A DNA stretch of 15,797 nt from Spiro-02 sp964465155 (GCA_964465155.1 CAYXIH010000053.1:1-15797), one strand, 5' to 3'. Positions 1-7,364 are shown, numbered from the stretch's first letter. Numbers and translations are program-made. Notes: generated by a model not told the origin, from the sequence alone.

Positions 1-1
1 A

Positions 2-898
2 TATGAATCACTATATATGGCCCCAAAAGGAAAAAAACGACTCGTATTCGAGCGTACATCCTCGGATAATATAAAATGGGGGACTTTCCTTACAGGTGCA
101 AAAAAGACAATCAAGGAACTTACACGTGATAATTGTTCGTTGATTTCTGCAGGCGCACAAGCAAAGCATCCCATTTTCCTCCATATCTACAAACACTTCG
201 CCTCACGCTTTGGAGGGATGATTGATTGCTCCAGGAAAAGGCTGAATGTTGCTCTTGGACTACGTTTGCATTCTCATCCGGAGTTTAAGAATAAAATGGT
301 AAGTTTGCTCAGTTCTGCGGATTTTGGCAAAATCACCAGCATCCATACAGAAGAACATGATTTCTCTGAAAAAGAAATACAATACCTTTCCTCCAAATTT
401 CCAGAGCTCAAAGACATGCCTGAAAAAAAATTATCATACATTGATATACAACTCACACATACATATGACCAGAAGTACAACCTACCTTTTACCATGGAAT
501 CAGCTGGCACACAGAAACTCATGGAGCTAGCTATCCCCTTTTTTGACATGACGCGAAAGCCATTGCTTGCGCTTATTGATGAAATAGAGTCCTCAATCCA
601 TCAAGAAGTATTGGAGTTTCTATTACAGTTGTTCCTCGAGTCTTCTTCTGAATCACAACTCATTTTCACCACACACAACCAAGATTTGCTTGAATCGGAA
701 TTGCTCAGGGACGATGAAGTATGGTTTTGCACAAAGACCGACAAAGGAAACAGCGAATACCATGCAATTAGTGATTACACAGGTATCAGAAATGAAACCT
801 CTCGCAAAAAGTTATATCAAGCTGGCAAATTTGGAGCTTTGCCAATCATTGACATTGCAATGCTGAGGAGACTCTTCGATGCCAAGGAAAACTCATAG
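2..898 (+). CDS. AAA family ATPase (AAA_15/OLD-like), C-terminal part, 5' truncated by the window edge
   Basis: This is the C-terminal half of an ABC/SMC-type ATPase of the kind found in OLD, PARIS AriA and RloB-associated systems. The reading frame is open to the window edge (codons for Y-E-S-L-Y precede the ATG at 17), and no Walker A motif is present, so the true start lies upstream. Counting from the ATG at 17, an ABC-like signature ESAGTQKL sits at residues 161-168, Walker B LLALIDEIESS at 183-193 (Asp188, Glu189), and the switch histidine in IFTTHNQDLLE at 220. The C-terminal KFGALP resembles the GRFGxxP element of this family as I remember it. The gene is visibly AT-richer than everything to its right (421-480 is about 27% GC), which suggests lateral transfer. 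A second start codon overlaps its 3' end. The family assignment is firm; a defence role is inference. Confidence 0.85.
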   Translation, partial: YESLYMAPKGKKRLVFERTSSDNIKWGTFLTGAKKTIKELTRDNCSLISAGAQAKHPIFLHIYKHFASRFGGMIDCSRKRLNVALGLRLHSHPEFKNKMVSLLSSADFGKITSIHTEEHDFSEKEIQYLSSKFPELKDMPEKKLSYIDIQLTHTYDQKYNLPFTMESAGTQKLMELAIPFFDMTRKPLLALIDEIESSIHQEVLEFLLQLFLESSSESQLIFTTHNQDLLESELLRDDEVWFCTKTDKGNSEYHAISDYTGIRNETSRKKLYQAGKFGALPIIDIAMLRRLFDAKENS

Positions 899-974
899 AG
901 TATCGGCCAAGAGAACATGCCATACGATTTCAGATGGTCCCATTACAAAAGGACTGACCACTGAGGTCAGGTGA
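879..974 (+). pseudogene. 31-codon ORF overlapping the ATPase 3' end; possible stump of a coupled partner gene
   Basis: An ATG at 879 lies inside the last codons of the ATPase gene in another frame, 8 nt after a perfect GAGGAG Shine-Dalgarno at 865-870. This is the arrangement expected of a translationally coupled second gene. The product starts MPRKTHRVSAKR, a strongly basic N terminus, and continues ISDGPITKGL before a TGA at 972-974. RloB proteins, which often follow such ATPases, also begin with a basic stretch followed by a short I/V-C-E-G-x-K-T-E motif, and ISDGPITKG could be a diverged version. That resemblance is weak and from memory. Either a small protein is really made, or a longer gene was deleted here and joined to the unrelated GC-rich avtA region that starts about 65 bp further on. 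Confidence 0.35.
954..970 (-). terminator. Weak hairpin with short T-run downstream of avtA
   Basis: CTGACC (954-959) pairs perfectly with GGTCAG (965-970) around a 5-nt loop. Read on the minus strand it is followed by TCCTTTTG and lies about 70 nt past the avtA stop. The stem is short, so it is only a candidate intrinsic terminator. Confidence 0.3.
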
Positions 975-982
975 ACCACATA

Positions 983-1018
983 TCATTGCAACCTCATGCA
1001 TAGTGTCGGATGCAATGA
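983..1018. repeat. 8-bp inverted repeat between the ATPase remnant and avtA
   Basis: TCATTGCA at 983-990 is the exact reverse complement of TGCAATGA at 1011-1018, with 20 bp between. It has no T-tract on either strand. It lies at the composition boundary between the AT-rich ATPase fragment and the GC-rich avtA. Its function is unknown and it may be chance. Confidence 0.25.
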
Positions 1019-1038
1019 CCGGATTCAGATCCCAGGCT

Positions 1039-2340
1039 CTACCCGTGGATCCTCTGGTGCCTGCGGTATTCCTCTGCGATGATGGCAATGCCACGCCTGA
1101 CGATGTCTTGGGGAGCACTATAGTTCAGGCGCAGGCATGAACTTTGGTGCGGATGAGGATACGGACTCCCCTCAGCTTGGCCGGGATACCCAAAGAAGGA
1201 ATACTCACCAGGCACGGTGACCACACCACGATCCTTGAGTATCTTGTAGAATTCACAAGTACTCATGTCCAAGTCAGGAAGGTATAGCCAGCAGAAGATA
1301 GCACCTTCAATGCGATGGTACATGTAGTTGGTTCCCGTGAACTCCAAGTCGATCCATTGGCGTACCTGCTGGGCGCGTTGCCTGTAGAACGGCATCACCT
1401 CCTGCGTGGCAAGTCTGACCATCTCACCGCTTGCGATCAGGTTTCCTGCAAGGACCTGCCCCATGGAACCTGGGGTCAATGCAGCAATGGCATTGATATT
1501 TGACAAGGCGGTGACTATCTCCTCCCGTGCAACCACAATACCAGTGCGCAACGCTGGCAGCCCAATCTTCGACAAGCTCATGGACAACACCACATCCTCA
1601 TTCCAAAAGGGTGTGGCATCATCGGTGAATACGATATCAGGAAACGGAAGTCCGTATGCATTGTCCAGCAACAACGGTATCCCATGCCCATGGGCAAGCG
1701 ATACCAGATGAGCCAGCTCGGTGTCGGTAATGACATTCCCAGAAGGATTGGTAGGTCGGGAGACACACATGGCGGCTACCTCCGGATGGCTATCCAGATA
1801 CGCCGTCACTGCAGGGAAATCAATGGAATACTTGAACTCATGCTCACTCAAGTTGGTGCAGATCGAGGGGATGCCCACGCACATGCCCTTCTCGACACCT
1901 TGGTCGGCATACCCGACATACTCTGGCATCAAGGGGAACAAGATGGTATGCAGCTGCCCGTCACGGGTCCCTCCAAAGAGATTGAACAGCGAGAACATGG
2001 CACTCTGTGAACCATTGGTGATCGCGACATTCGCCGCGGTCACCGGCCATCCATAGGTATCCGACAGGAACTTGGCAACTGCCTGCACGAACACCATGCG
2101 CCCTTGGGGGGCATCATAGCGGGCAATGGCCACCTCAAAGGCATCCCCGTCTGCAAGGAGGGCTTCCATCTGCTGCCGGTATGCCTGCTCTACGGCGGCA
2201 ATCCGGGCTGGATTGCCACCGCCCAGCGGCAGTGGCTCTATCCCCTGGGGAAGGGGCTTGCCCAGGTCATCCATCAGCTGGAGGATCCCTGAGCGGGTAT
2301 TGAGCTTGGTTCCAAAATCGGAGAAGTGCTTGTCCATCAT
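1039..2340 (-). CDS. avtA: Valine-pyruvate aminotransferase (PLP fold type I)
   Basis: AvtA is a cytoplasmic PLP enzyme (EC 2.6.1.66) that exchanges amino groups between valine/2-oxoisovalerate and alanine/pyruvate. The 433 residues follow E. coli AvtA (about 417) from end to end: FGxKLNTRSGI near the N terminus, LGGGNPA (39-45), YDAPQG (75-80), TNGSQSA (108-114), SRPTNPSGNVITD (194-206), LLLDNAYGLPFP (223-234, Asp226 and Tyr229 for the cofactor) and SMSLSKIGLP (253-262), where Lys258 should form the PLP Schiff base. A late PHPHQSSCLRLNY matches the region holding the carboxylate-binding arginine. The start has tandem ATGs; an AGGA at 2345-2348 is 4 nt from the first and 7 nt from the second, so the protein may be one residue shorter. 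The start lies 6 bp after the stop of the PIN-domain gene, indicating a common transcript. All key residues are present. Confidence 0.93.
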   Translation of the reverse strand: MMDKHFSDFGTKLNTRSGILQLMDDLGKPLPQGIEPLPLGGGNPARIAAVEQAYRQQMEALLADGDAFEVAIARYDAPQGRMVFVQAVAKFLSDTYGWPVTAANVAITNGSQSAMFSLFNLFGGTRDGQLHTILFPLMPEYVGYADQGVEKGMCVGIPSICTNLSEHEFKYSIDFPAVTAYLDSHPEVAAMCVSRPTNPSGNVITDTELAHLVSLAHGHGIPLLLDNAYGLPFPDIVFTDDATPFWNEDVVLSMSLSKIGLPALRTGIVVAREEIVTALSNINAIAALTPGSMGQVLAGNLIASGEMVRLATQEVMPFYRQRAQQVRQWIDLEFTGTNYMYHRIEGAIFCWLYLPDLDMSTCEFYKILKDRGVVTVPGEYSFFGYPGQAEGSPYPHPHQSSCLRLNYSAPQDIVRRGIAIIAEEYRRHQRIHG

Positions 2341-2346
2341 GCAATC

Positions 2347-3507
2347 CTAGCGGAAGAGGAAGAACAGGAGGATCCCAAGGACCACAACTGAAACCACGAC
2401 CAACGCCAAGATCACATTGTTCTTGTGGCGCTTGTCCTTGATCACATCCGCGACAGTCTTGGCAGGGACGACCAACGCCTCCTGCTCCTTGCGCTTCTGC
2501 TCCAAGGCAGCCTGGCGCTCCTGTCGTGCCTGCAGCGCCTCAGCCTTGCGCTGGGCCTCCACCTCGGCTTTCTGACGCTTGTCCACGCACTGGCTGCAGA
2601 GGATCAGGCCATTGCTCTCCAATATCGGACGGTCGTAGTAACTCATCCCGCAATCGGGACACACATACAACCGCTTGAGGGCACCAGTCTCATCGAACTT
2701 GCACACCATCATGCGCCGCTGGGCCGCCACAGGTTCCTCTTGGGGCTTCCTGTGCAACAGCCGTGCGAAGAAGCCCTGCTTCACAGGAGCCTGTGGAGCT
2801 TTCTCTGCTACAATCGGGTCATTGGTGGCAGCGACACTGACGATACGTTCGCTGAGCCCACGGTCCTGGGTGATCAGGAGCATCGACTTGGTCTGCCCTT
2901 GGGCAGTAAAGACATTCACCAGGTGGTCGTCCGCGATACCAACAGAGCCTGTATCGGGAATCCGGACCAGCCCCTTGCGTGCAAGGGCGCGGATCAGTTC
3001 GGGACGGATGGTGGCGCGGATGCGCACATCACGGTCCTTCTCGGGATTGTCCTTCAGCCCGTGCAGCTCCTCCATGGTCTTCTCCAAGATCAGGAGCTTC
3101 TTCTTGCGGCGCTTGAGCACCGGGACGGCATTGGCAAGGAAGCGGAGGAACCAGTCCTCCTGGATGATAGGTGCAGTATCGACGAACACCTCGTCGAATC
3201 CACGCAGCTGTTCATCAAGGAGCAGCTCTGCTTCCTCCCCGATGGCGGCATACTGCTCATACCGGCACAGCCGGCATGAGAGGATCTCTCGGTACAGCGA
3301 CATCTGTGTTCCCGTCGGGTCTTGGTCGAGGTTCAGTCCGCAGCCGCGGATGTACTCCTCTACCTTTGCCTTGGGGATATTGAATTCTCCGGACAAAGTC
3401 CCCACGACATCGTCATAGACGACAAGGGGCCCTGTCGGTGCCTTGGGCATGCGCCTTCGGCTGGTATATTGTGCAGCCGGCTTCCTGCCGGTCTGACGGG
3501 TTCTCAT
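2347..3507 (-). CDS. PIN nuclease-like protein with zinc ribbon and C-terminal membrane anchor
   Basis: This 386-residue protein has four parts. Residues 106-220 look like a PIN ribonuclease fold: VFVDTAPII (Asp110), ILEKTMEELHGLK (Glu146/147), ADDHLVNVF (Asp193/194) and ITQDRGL (Asp215) supply the spaced acidic residues expected of a metal-dependent active site. Then comes a zinc ribbon with CPDC (283-286) and CSQC (304-307), a charged Gln/Glu/Lys/Arg-rich coiled coil at about 310-350, and a hydrophobic helix at 364-385 that ends the protein, so it should be tail-anchored with its nuclease in the cytoplasm. The N-terminal 100 residues include a further CRLC pair. I chose the ATG at 3507 because AAGGAG lies 9 nt upstream and the predicted transcript starts near 3554; an in-frame ATG at 3549 would be nearly leaderless and has only a weak SD. 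No toxin-antitoxin partner is adjacent. The specific function is unknown. Confidence 0.8.
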   Translation of the reverse strand: MRTRQTGRKPAAQYTSRRRMPKAPTGPLVVYDDVVGTLSGEFNIPKAKVEEYIRGCGLNLDQDPTGTQMSLYREILSCRLCRYEQYAAIGEEAELLLDEQLRGFDEVFVDTAPIIQEDWFLRFLANAVPVLKRRKKKLLILEKTMEELHGLKDNPEKDRDVRIRATIRPELIRALARKGLVRIPDTGSVGIADDHLVNVFTAQGQTKSMLLITQDRGLSERIVSVAATNDPIVAEKAPQAPVKQGFFARLLHRKPQEEPVAAQRRMMVCKFDETGALKRLYVCPDCGMSYYDRPILESNGLILCSQCVDKRQKAEVEAQRKAEALQARQERQAALEQKRKEQEALVVPAKTVADVIKDKRHKNNVILALVVVSVVVLGILLFFLFR

Positions 3508-3516
3508 GTACGGAAT

Positions 3517-3522
3517 CTCCTT
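3517..3522 (-). promoter_or_regulatory. Shine-Dalgarno that fixes the start of the PIN-domain gene
   Basis: On the minus strand AAGGAG sits 9 nt before the ATG at 3507. The two upstream in-frame ATGs (3549 and 3525) have a weak TAGG and no SD, respectively. This favours the shorter, 386-residue product. Confidence 0.7.
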
Positions 3523-3560
3523 CATGGGTACAGGATGCACCTTTCCCATTGCCTACCAAC

Positions 3561-3589
3561 AACATACAAGGTGGCAGGCCATGGGTCAA
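3561..3589 (-). promoter_or_regulatory. Sigma-70-type promoter for the PIN-avtA operon
   Basis: Minus-strand TTGACC (3584-3589, five of six consensus bases) and TATGTT (3561-3566, four of six) are separated by 17 bp. Transcription would begin near 3554, giving a leader of about 47 nt to the ATG at 3507. It lies between the topA stop and the PIN gene, so this operon need not rely on topA read-through. Confidence 0.55.
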
Positions 3590-3608
3590 GCAAGCATGGT
3601 ACCCGGCC

Positions 3609-3629
3609 ATGCGGACGCACAGTCCACAT
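3609..3629 (-). terminator. Hairpin downstream of topA without a T-tract
   Basis: On the minus strand ATGTGGAC and GTCCGCAT form an 8-bp stem with one G-U pair and a 5-nt loop, about 30 nt after the topA stop. GC-rich sequence rather than Ts follows, so it is a poor intrinsic terminator; it could stabilise the mRNA end or be chance. Confidence 0.2.
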
Positions 3630-3658
3630 AGCCCAACAGGTCATTCAGGCATGGAAGA

Positions 3659-6226
3659 TCACTTCTTGTTCTTGATCAGTTCTATTGCCTGCTCCAAGGT
3701 CAGTGTCCTGACCGATTCCTCGGACTTCTTCATTGCCACGGGCAGGGCAATGTTGTCCTTGCCATGCTTGAGGTAGTACCCGTAGCGGCCATCGAAGACA
3801 CCCACGTCCTGGCCTTCATACTGTCCGAGCTCGATCATCGCCTTGGCGGAAGCGGCGGAACGCCCCTTCCCCCTTCCCGGCTTGGGAGCGGCGAGGAGGG
3901 CGAGCGCCGCTTCGAGGGTGATCGAGAAAATCTGGTCTTCCGAGGAGAGGGACCGGAAATTGCCGTCGCATCCGACGTAGGGTCCGAACTTTCCTCTGTT
4001 GGCAACCACTTCCTGCCCGTTCTCGGGATTGGTCCCGATGACACGGGGAAGCTGGAAATAGGGCAAGATCTCAGAGAGGGGGACTTCCGACCCCACCTTC
4101 CCCTTGGGAACGCTCGCACGCTTGGGCTTGGGGTTCGCATCACTCTTCTCACCCAGCTGCCAATAGTCGCCGAAGCGACCGCTCATCAAATAGACAGGAA
4201 GCCCACTAGCCAAGTCGGTACCAACCGACACCGGTCCCTGCGGACCTTCCTTGCCCTTCTCCACCAATGCCGCGATGTCGGCGTCGGTGACGGTGCCGGG
4301 GAACCAAGTATCGGGGATGGAGATGATCACATCCTTACCGTCCTGCTTGCCACCCAGCACATATGGCCCATAGGGACCAACCATGATCGTGTGTTCACTG
4401 GAAATCTGGGGGAGCACCACCTTCTTTGCCTCAACAGGCTTGATGCTCGCCGACCGCTCCTTCACCTGGCTCTGCAGACCATCCTCACCTTCATAGAAGC
4501 CCTTGAGGAACTGCAGTTCATCGGTATTGCCATCTGCAATCTTGTCCAGGCCATTCTCCATGTTCGACGTAAACCCAAAGTCGACCATGTCGCTGAAGTT
4601 GTTCTCCAGCAGCTGGACTACCCCAAAGCCGGTGAACGTCGGAATCATGGCAGTCCCGTCCTTGACCACATACGACCGCTCGAACAACTTGTCGATGATC
4701 GTTGCATAGGTGGACGGACGCCCGATCCCCTGCTTCTCCAGCTCCTGCACCAACGTTGCCTCGGTAAAGCGGGCGGGGGGTTTCGTCTCATGCATCACCG
4801 GCATGACACCATCCAACGCCAGGGACTGGCCTACCTCCAGGTGGGGAAGCAGCAGCTCCTTGTCATCCAACGCAGCCTCGGGATCATCGACACCCTCTAC
4901 ATAGACACGGATGAACCCCGGGAACACGATCGTGCTGCCCGTGGCACCAAAACGTGCCTGCGTGGAATCGGCTGTGGTCGCAAGGATCTTCACCGACGTG
5001 GAGCTCTTCTTGGCGTCTGCCATCTGGCATGCCAGCGTCCGCTTCCAGATCATCTCGTACAGGGCAAGCTCCTTGCCGTGCAGCCCCGTCTTGTCGGGAT
5101 GGACAAACTCCTCTCCCGCGGGGCGGATCGCCTCATGCGCTTCCTGCGCGGAGGCAGACTTTGCAGTGAACTGCCTGCTCTGTGGGGAGAGGTACTCCTG
5201 TCCATACAGTTGCTCGACGCTCCTGCGCGCAGCATGGATGCCCTCCTGGCTGAGCGTAGGTGAGTCGGTACGCATGTAGGTGATGAACCCATTCTCGTAG
5301 AGCTTCTGTGCCGTCTTCATCGTATCCTTGGCACTGAGGCGCAGCTTGCGGTTGCCTTCCTGCTGCAACGTGCTGGTGATGAACGGCGGTGACGGCCGGC
5401 TGGTGACCGGCTTCTCCTTCACATCCTCCACGACCCATGATGCACCCTCAAGCTTGTGCACCAGGTCCCCTGCCTGACGTTCGTCCAGCAGCAGGAGGTT
5501 CTTGGACTGCTTTGCAATGCCCGTGGTGGCATCGAAGTCCTTGCTTCCGGCGACACGCTTGTCACCCACGCTCTCCAGCTTCGCCTCGAACCACGAATGG
5601 GCGATCGTATCCTGGGGACTCAGCTTTGCCTTTGCATCCCAGTAGGTGCTCTTCTGGAACACAATCCTCTGGCGTTCCCGGTCCACGATCATCCGCAGCC
5701 CAGGGGACTGTACCCTTCCGGCGGAGAGATTCTTGTTGGAGAGCTTCTTCCACAACAGCGGTGACAGGGTGTACCCATAGAGCCGGTCGAGGATACGCCG
5801 TGCCTCCTGGGCACGGACCAGGTCCATGTCCAGCTCCCTGCCATGGTCCATGGCCGAGAGGATTGCCTTGCGGGTGATCTCATGGAACACCATCCTGCTG
5901 TAGGGGACCGTCGGATGGAGGACCTCCAGCAAATGCCAGGAAATACTCTCCCCCTCACGGTCTTCATCAGTTGCCAGCATCAGGTAGGTTGCCTTCTTGA
6001 GCTCAGCCTTGATGGTCTTGATCAGCTTCTCCTTGCCGGTGGCAATGACATACTTGGGCTTGTACCCATCCGCCACGTCAATGGACAAGTCTCCTGCAGG
6101 AAGGTCACGGATGTGCCCGTTGCATGCGATGACGGTACAATTGGCGGGAAGGAACTTTTTGATCGTCTTTGCCTTGGTAGGTGATTCGACGATGATCAAT
6201 ATCTGAGCTGAAGCATCTGATTCCAT
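3659..6226 (-). CDS. topA: DNA topoisomerase I (type IA)
   Basis: TopA relaxes negative supercoils by cutting one strand and passing the other through the break. The 855 residues are close to the E. coli length of 865. The TOPRIM domain opens with LIIVESPTKAK (Glu14 catalytic) and carries ATDEDREGE (85-93, Asp87, Asp89, Glu91). SAGRVQSPGLRMIVDRE (168-184) belongs to the core, and GFITYMRTDS (313-322) holds the active-site tyrosine at 317, next to Arg319. EAHEAIRP (362-369) and GRPSTYATII (502-511) are further conserved blocks. The C terminus has no CxxC zinc fingers; it has four GxYGxY-like repeats at about 616-629, 682-694, 744-757 and 812-823, as in TopA proteins with Toprim_Crpt-type repeats. 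An SD (GGAG, 7 nt upstream) supports the ATG at 6226. The gene has its own strong promoter. Confidence 0.97.
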   Translation of the reverse strand: MESDASAQILIIVESPTKAKTIKKFLPANCTVIACNGHIRDLPAGDLSIDVADGYKPKYVIATGKEKLIKTIKAELKKATYLMLATDEDREGESISWHLLEVLHPTVPYSRMVFHEITRKAILSAMDHGRELDMDLVRAQEARRILDRLYGYTLSPLLWKKLSNKNLSAGRVQSPGLRMIVDRERQRIVFQKSTYWDAKAKLSPQDTIAHSWFEAKLESVGDKRVAGSKDFDATTGIAKQSKNLLLLDERQAGDLVHKLEGASWVVEDVKEKPVTSRPSPPFITSTLQQEGNRKLRLSAKDTMKTAQKLYENGFITYMRTDSPTLSQEGIHAARRSVEQLYGQEYLSPQSRQFTAKSASAQEAHEAIRPAGEEFVHPDKTGLHGKELALYEMIWKRTLACQMADAKKSSTSVKILATTADSTQARFGATGSTIVFPGFIRVYVEGVDDPEAALDDKELLLPHLEVGQSLALDGVMPVMHETKPPARFTEATLVQELEKQGIGRPSTYATIIDKLFERSYVVKDGTAMIPTFTGFGVVQLLENNFSDMVDFGFTSNMENGLDKIADGNTDELQFLKGFYEGEDGLQSQVKERSASIKPVEAKKVVLPQISSEHTIMVGPYGPYVLGGKQDGKDVIISIPDTWFPGTVTDADIAALVEKGKEGPQGPVSVGTDLASGLPVYLMSGRFGDYWQLGEKSDANPKPKRASVPKGKVGSEVPLSEILPYFQLPRVIGTNPENGQEVVANRGKFGPYVGCDGNFRSLSSEDQIFSITLEAALALLAAPKPGRGKGRSAASAKAMIELGQYEGQDVGVFDGRYGYYLKHGKDNIALPVAMKKSEESVRTLTLEQAIELIKNKK

Positions 6227-6275
6227 GCGGTCTCTCCATCTTTGGCGCTGTTTATTCAGCAGCCTAGGTCTACAA

Positions 6276-6304
6276 GTTATACGGACAGCATTTCATTTTG
6301 TCAA
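6276..6304 (-). promoter_or_regulatory. Near-consensus sigma-70 promoter of topA
   Basis: On the minus strand a perfect TTGACA (6299-6304) and TATAAC (6276-6281, five of six) are separated by exactly 17 bp. Transcription should start near 6268, leaving a leader of about 42 nt before the topA ATG. This is the best promoter match in the window and fits a constitutive housekeeping gene. Confidence 0.8.
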
Positions 6305-6308
6305 CGGA

Positions 6309-6324
6309 AGGGCAGAGACGCCCT
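6309..6324 (-). terminator. Possible terminator of the cell-envelope operon
   Basis: AGGGC (6309-6313) pairs with GCCCT (6320-6324) around a 6-nt loop, a few nt after the stop of the secreted protein and just before the topA -35 box. On the minus strand only TTCCGTTG follows, so termination would be weak unless helped by Rho. Confidence 0.35.
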
Positions 6325-6328
6325 CTTT

Positions 6329-7282
6329 TCAGACTTCAACCAGGGTATATGGCTTGTCGGGATCCTCGGGGTTGGGGAACAACCCGATAGCGGCCATGCC
6401 ACTGCCGATGTTGAGGAACTTAATCACCCGTTTCCCCTGTGCGTCGATCTCAAACGAATAGGTGGAAGTGGTGGTAACCTCGAATCCCAGCGCCTTGGAG
6501 ATGATCTTGGTGGTGTACTCATCCGGTGCCACTGTGATCGACTGCAGCTTCCAGGACTTGGGCTTCATGGTAGTCTTGTTGAACTTCTCTGCATTGAGCC
6601 GGTAGGCCGTGGCGACATCGCTTGAGTCCTTGTAGCTGACCCAATCATAGGAAGTGACATCCAGCGGAAACATGGGGAACACCTTGCGCAGCACGGGATC
6701 TCCCACCGACGCAAAGTCGGTGTAGATCTCATAGTACATGGGAATCCCTGCCACGGCAGGTCCGGGCTTCACGGTCAATACAATCTCGCGCACCTTGCCG
6801 TCATTGTCCTTGTCGGTGGGGTTCGTCCACTTGTAGACACCACTCCAGGTTCCACTGGTTGCCGTCAGGGCGCCGGAGGCGAGGGTATTCCCGTCCGCGG
6901 TGCGCGCAGCGGCGACTATCCGATACGCGGTCATGGAATAGATGGGGGACTCATTGCCACCCAGCGTCCAGGTCAGGTCGCCGTTGGTGAGAGCTTGCAT
7001 CTTGGAGGCTTCCAGGCGCTGGACAAAGGTCTCCTTGCCAGCGGGTCCCTGATAGAAATCGTACCACCAGGTTCCCTCAACGGGGGGAAACTCCACTGTG
7101 ATGGAATTGGGCTGGGGGGTTCCCGAGAGCCGCATCTCCACCGAGGCTGCATACAAGGCTGCGGCACACATCCACAGCAGGACGATCGCCGGGAGGGTAC
7201 GACAAATCGGCACGCTCACCAACCACACAGCATGGCGGAATGTTGCCGGTACCCTATTCAAATGACGTCCTAATGCATCCAA
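6329..7282 (-). CDS. Secreted protein homologous to the C-terminal half of the adjacent FN3-like lipoprotein
   Basis: The product has 317 residues and a signal peptide: arginines in the n-region, a hydrophobic stretch at 29-45 and a likely signal peptidase I site after LYA (45). The MC within the stretch is not a good lipobox. The mature part matches residues 355-633 of the lipoprotein encoded two genes upstream: LGGNESPI (107-114) with IGGNENPL, WSGVYKWTNP (146-155) with WAGTYRWDNP, AYRLNAEKFNKTTMKP (226-241) with AYRWNEQKWNTTSMTP, and TTTSTYSFEIDAQGK (270-284) with TTTSFTYKMIDGQQ. I do not recognise the module, which looks beta-rich with many aromatics. The start is a TTG, chosen because GGAGGG sits 7 nt upstream; a later TTG at 7261 with AGGA 6 nt upstream is a weaker alternative. 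A periplasmic or surface location is inferred; function is unknown. Confidence 0.8.
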   Translation of the reverse strand: MDALGRHLNRVPATFRHAVWLVSVPICRTLPAIVLLWMCAAALYAASVEMRLSGTPQPNSITVEFPPVEGTWWYDFYQGPAGKETFVQRLEASKMQALTNGDLTWTLGGNESPIYSMTAYRIVAAARTADGNTLASGALTATSGTWSGVYKWTNPTDKDNDGKVREIVLTVKPGPAVAGIPMYYEIYTDFASVGDPVLRKVFPMFPLDVTSYDWVSYKDSSDVATAYRLNAEKFNKTTMKPKSWKLQSITVAPDEYTTKIISKALGFEVTTTSTYSFEIDAQGKRVIKFLNIGSGMAAIGLFPNPEDPDKPYTLVEV

Positions 7283-7289
7283 TGCTCAG

Positions 7290-7295
7290 CCCTCC
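7290..7295 (-). promoter_or_regulatory. Shine-Dalgarno supporting a TTG start
   Basis: On the minus strand GGAGGG lies 7 nt before the TTG at 7282, within GAGGAGGG. No ATG in the right frame is available before the signal-peptide core, so this strong site decides the start. Confidence 0.6.
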
Positions 7296-7309
7296 TCAGT
7301 TCAGGCTCA

Positions 7310-7364
7310 TTGAATATACAACCTCACAGGGATTTGTTCAATATTTTACAAATACCTGTGAGGT
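7310..7364. repeat. Left copy of a 55-bp identical sequence flanking the assembly gap
   Basis: These 55 bases are identical to 7465-7519 and end exactly where the Ns begin. Bases 7321-7364 form an inverted repeat: ACCTCACAGG and CCTGTGAGGT pair perfectly, then after one mismatch ATTTGT and ACAAAT pair, giving a 17-bp stem with one mismatch and a 10-nt AT-rich loop. Exact coincidence with both contig ends suggests an assembler k-mer overlap rather than a biological duplication. Confidence 0.9.

Noticed and set aside
1011..1045. tRNA-like segment at the avtA 3' end as an integration site
   Set aside because: No T-loop sequence or cloverleaf pairing can be drawn; the resemblance is to a few bases only.
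2425..3418. Plus-strand open frames opposite the PIN-domain gene
   Set aside because: The minus frame has acidic PIN motifs, paired zinc cysteines, a membrane anchor, an SD and a promoter; the plus frames have none of these.
2347..3507. VapC toxin of a toxin-antitoxin pair
   Set aside because: The protein is about three times the usual length, has a zinc ribbon and membrane anchor, and no small antitoxin gene is adjacent.
3764..5263. 499-codon open frame on the plus strand opposite topA
   Set aside because: It is the mirror of the highly conserved topA coding sequence. Its translation has no recognisable motif, and long antisense frames are expected in GC-rich genes.
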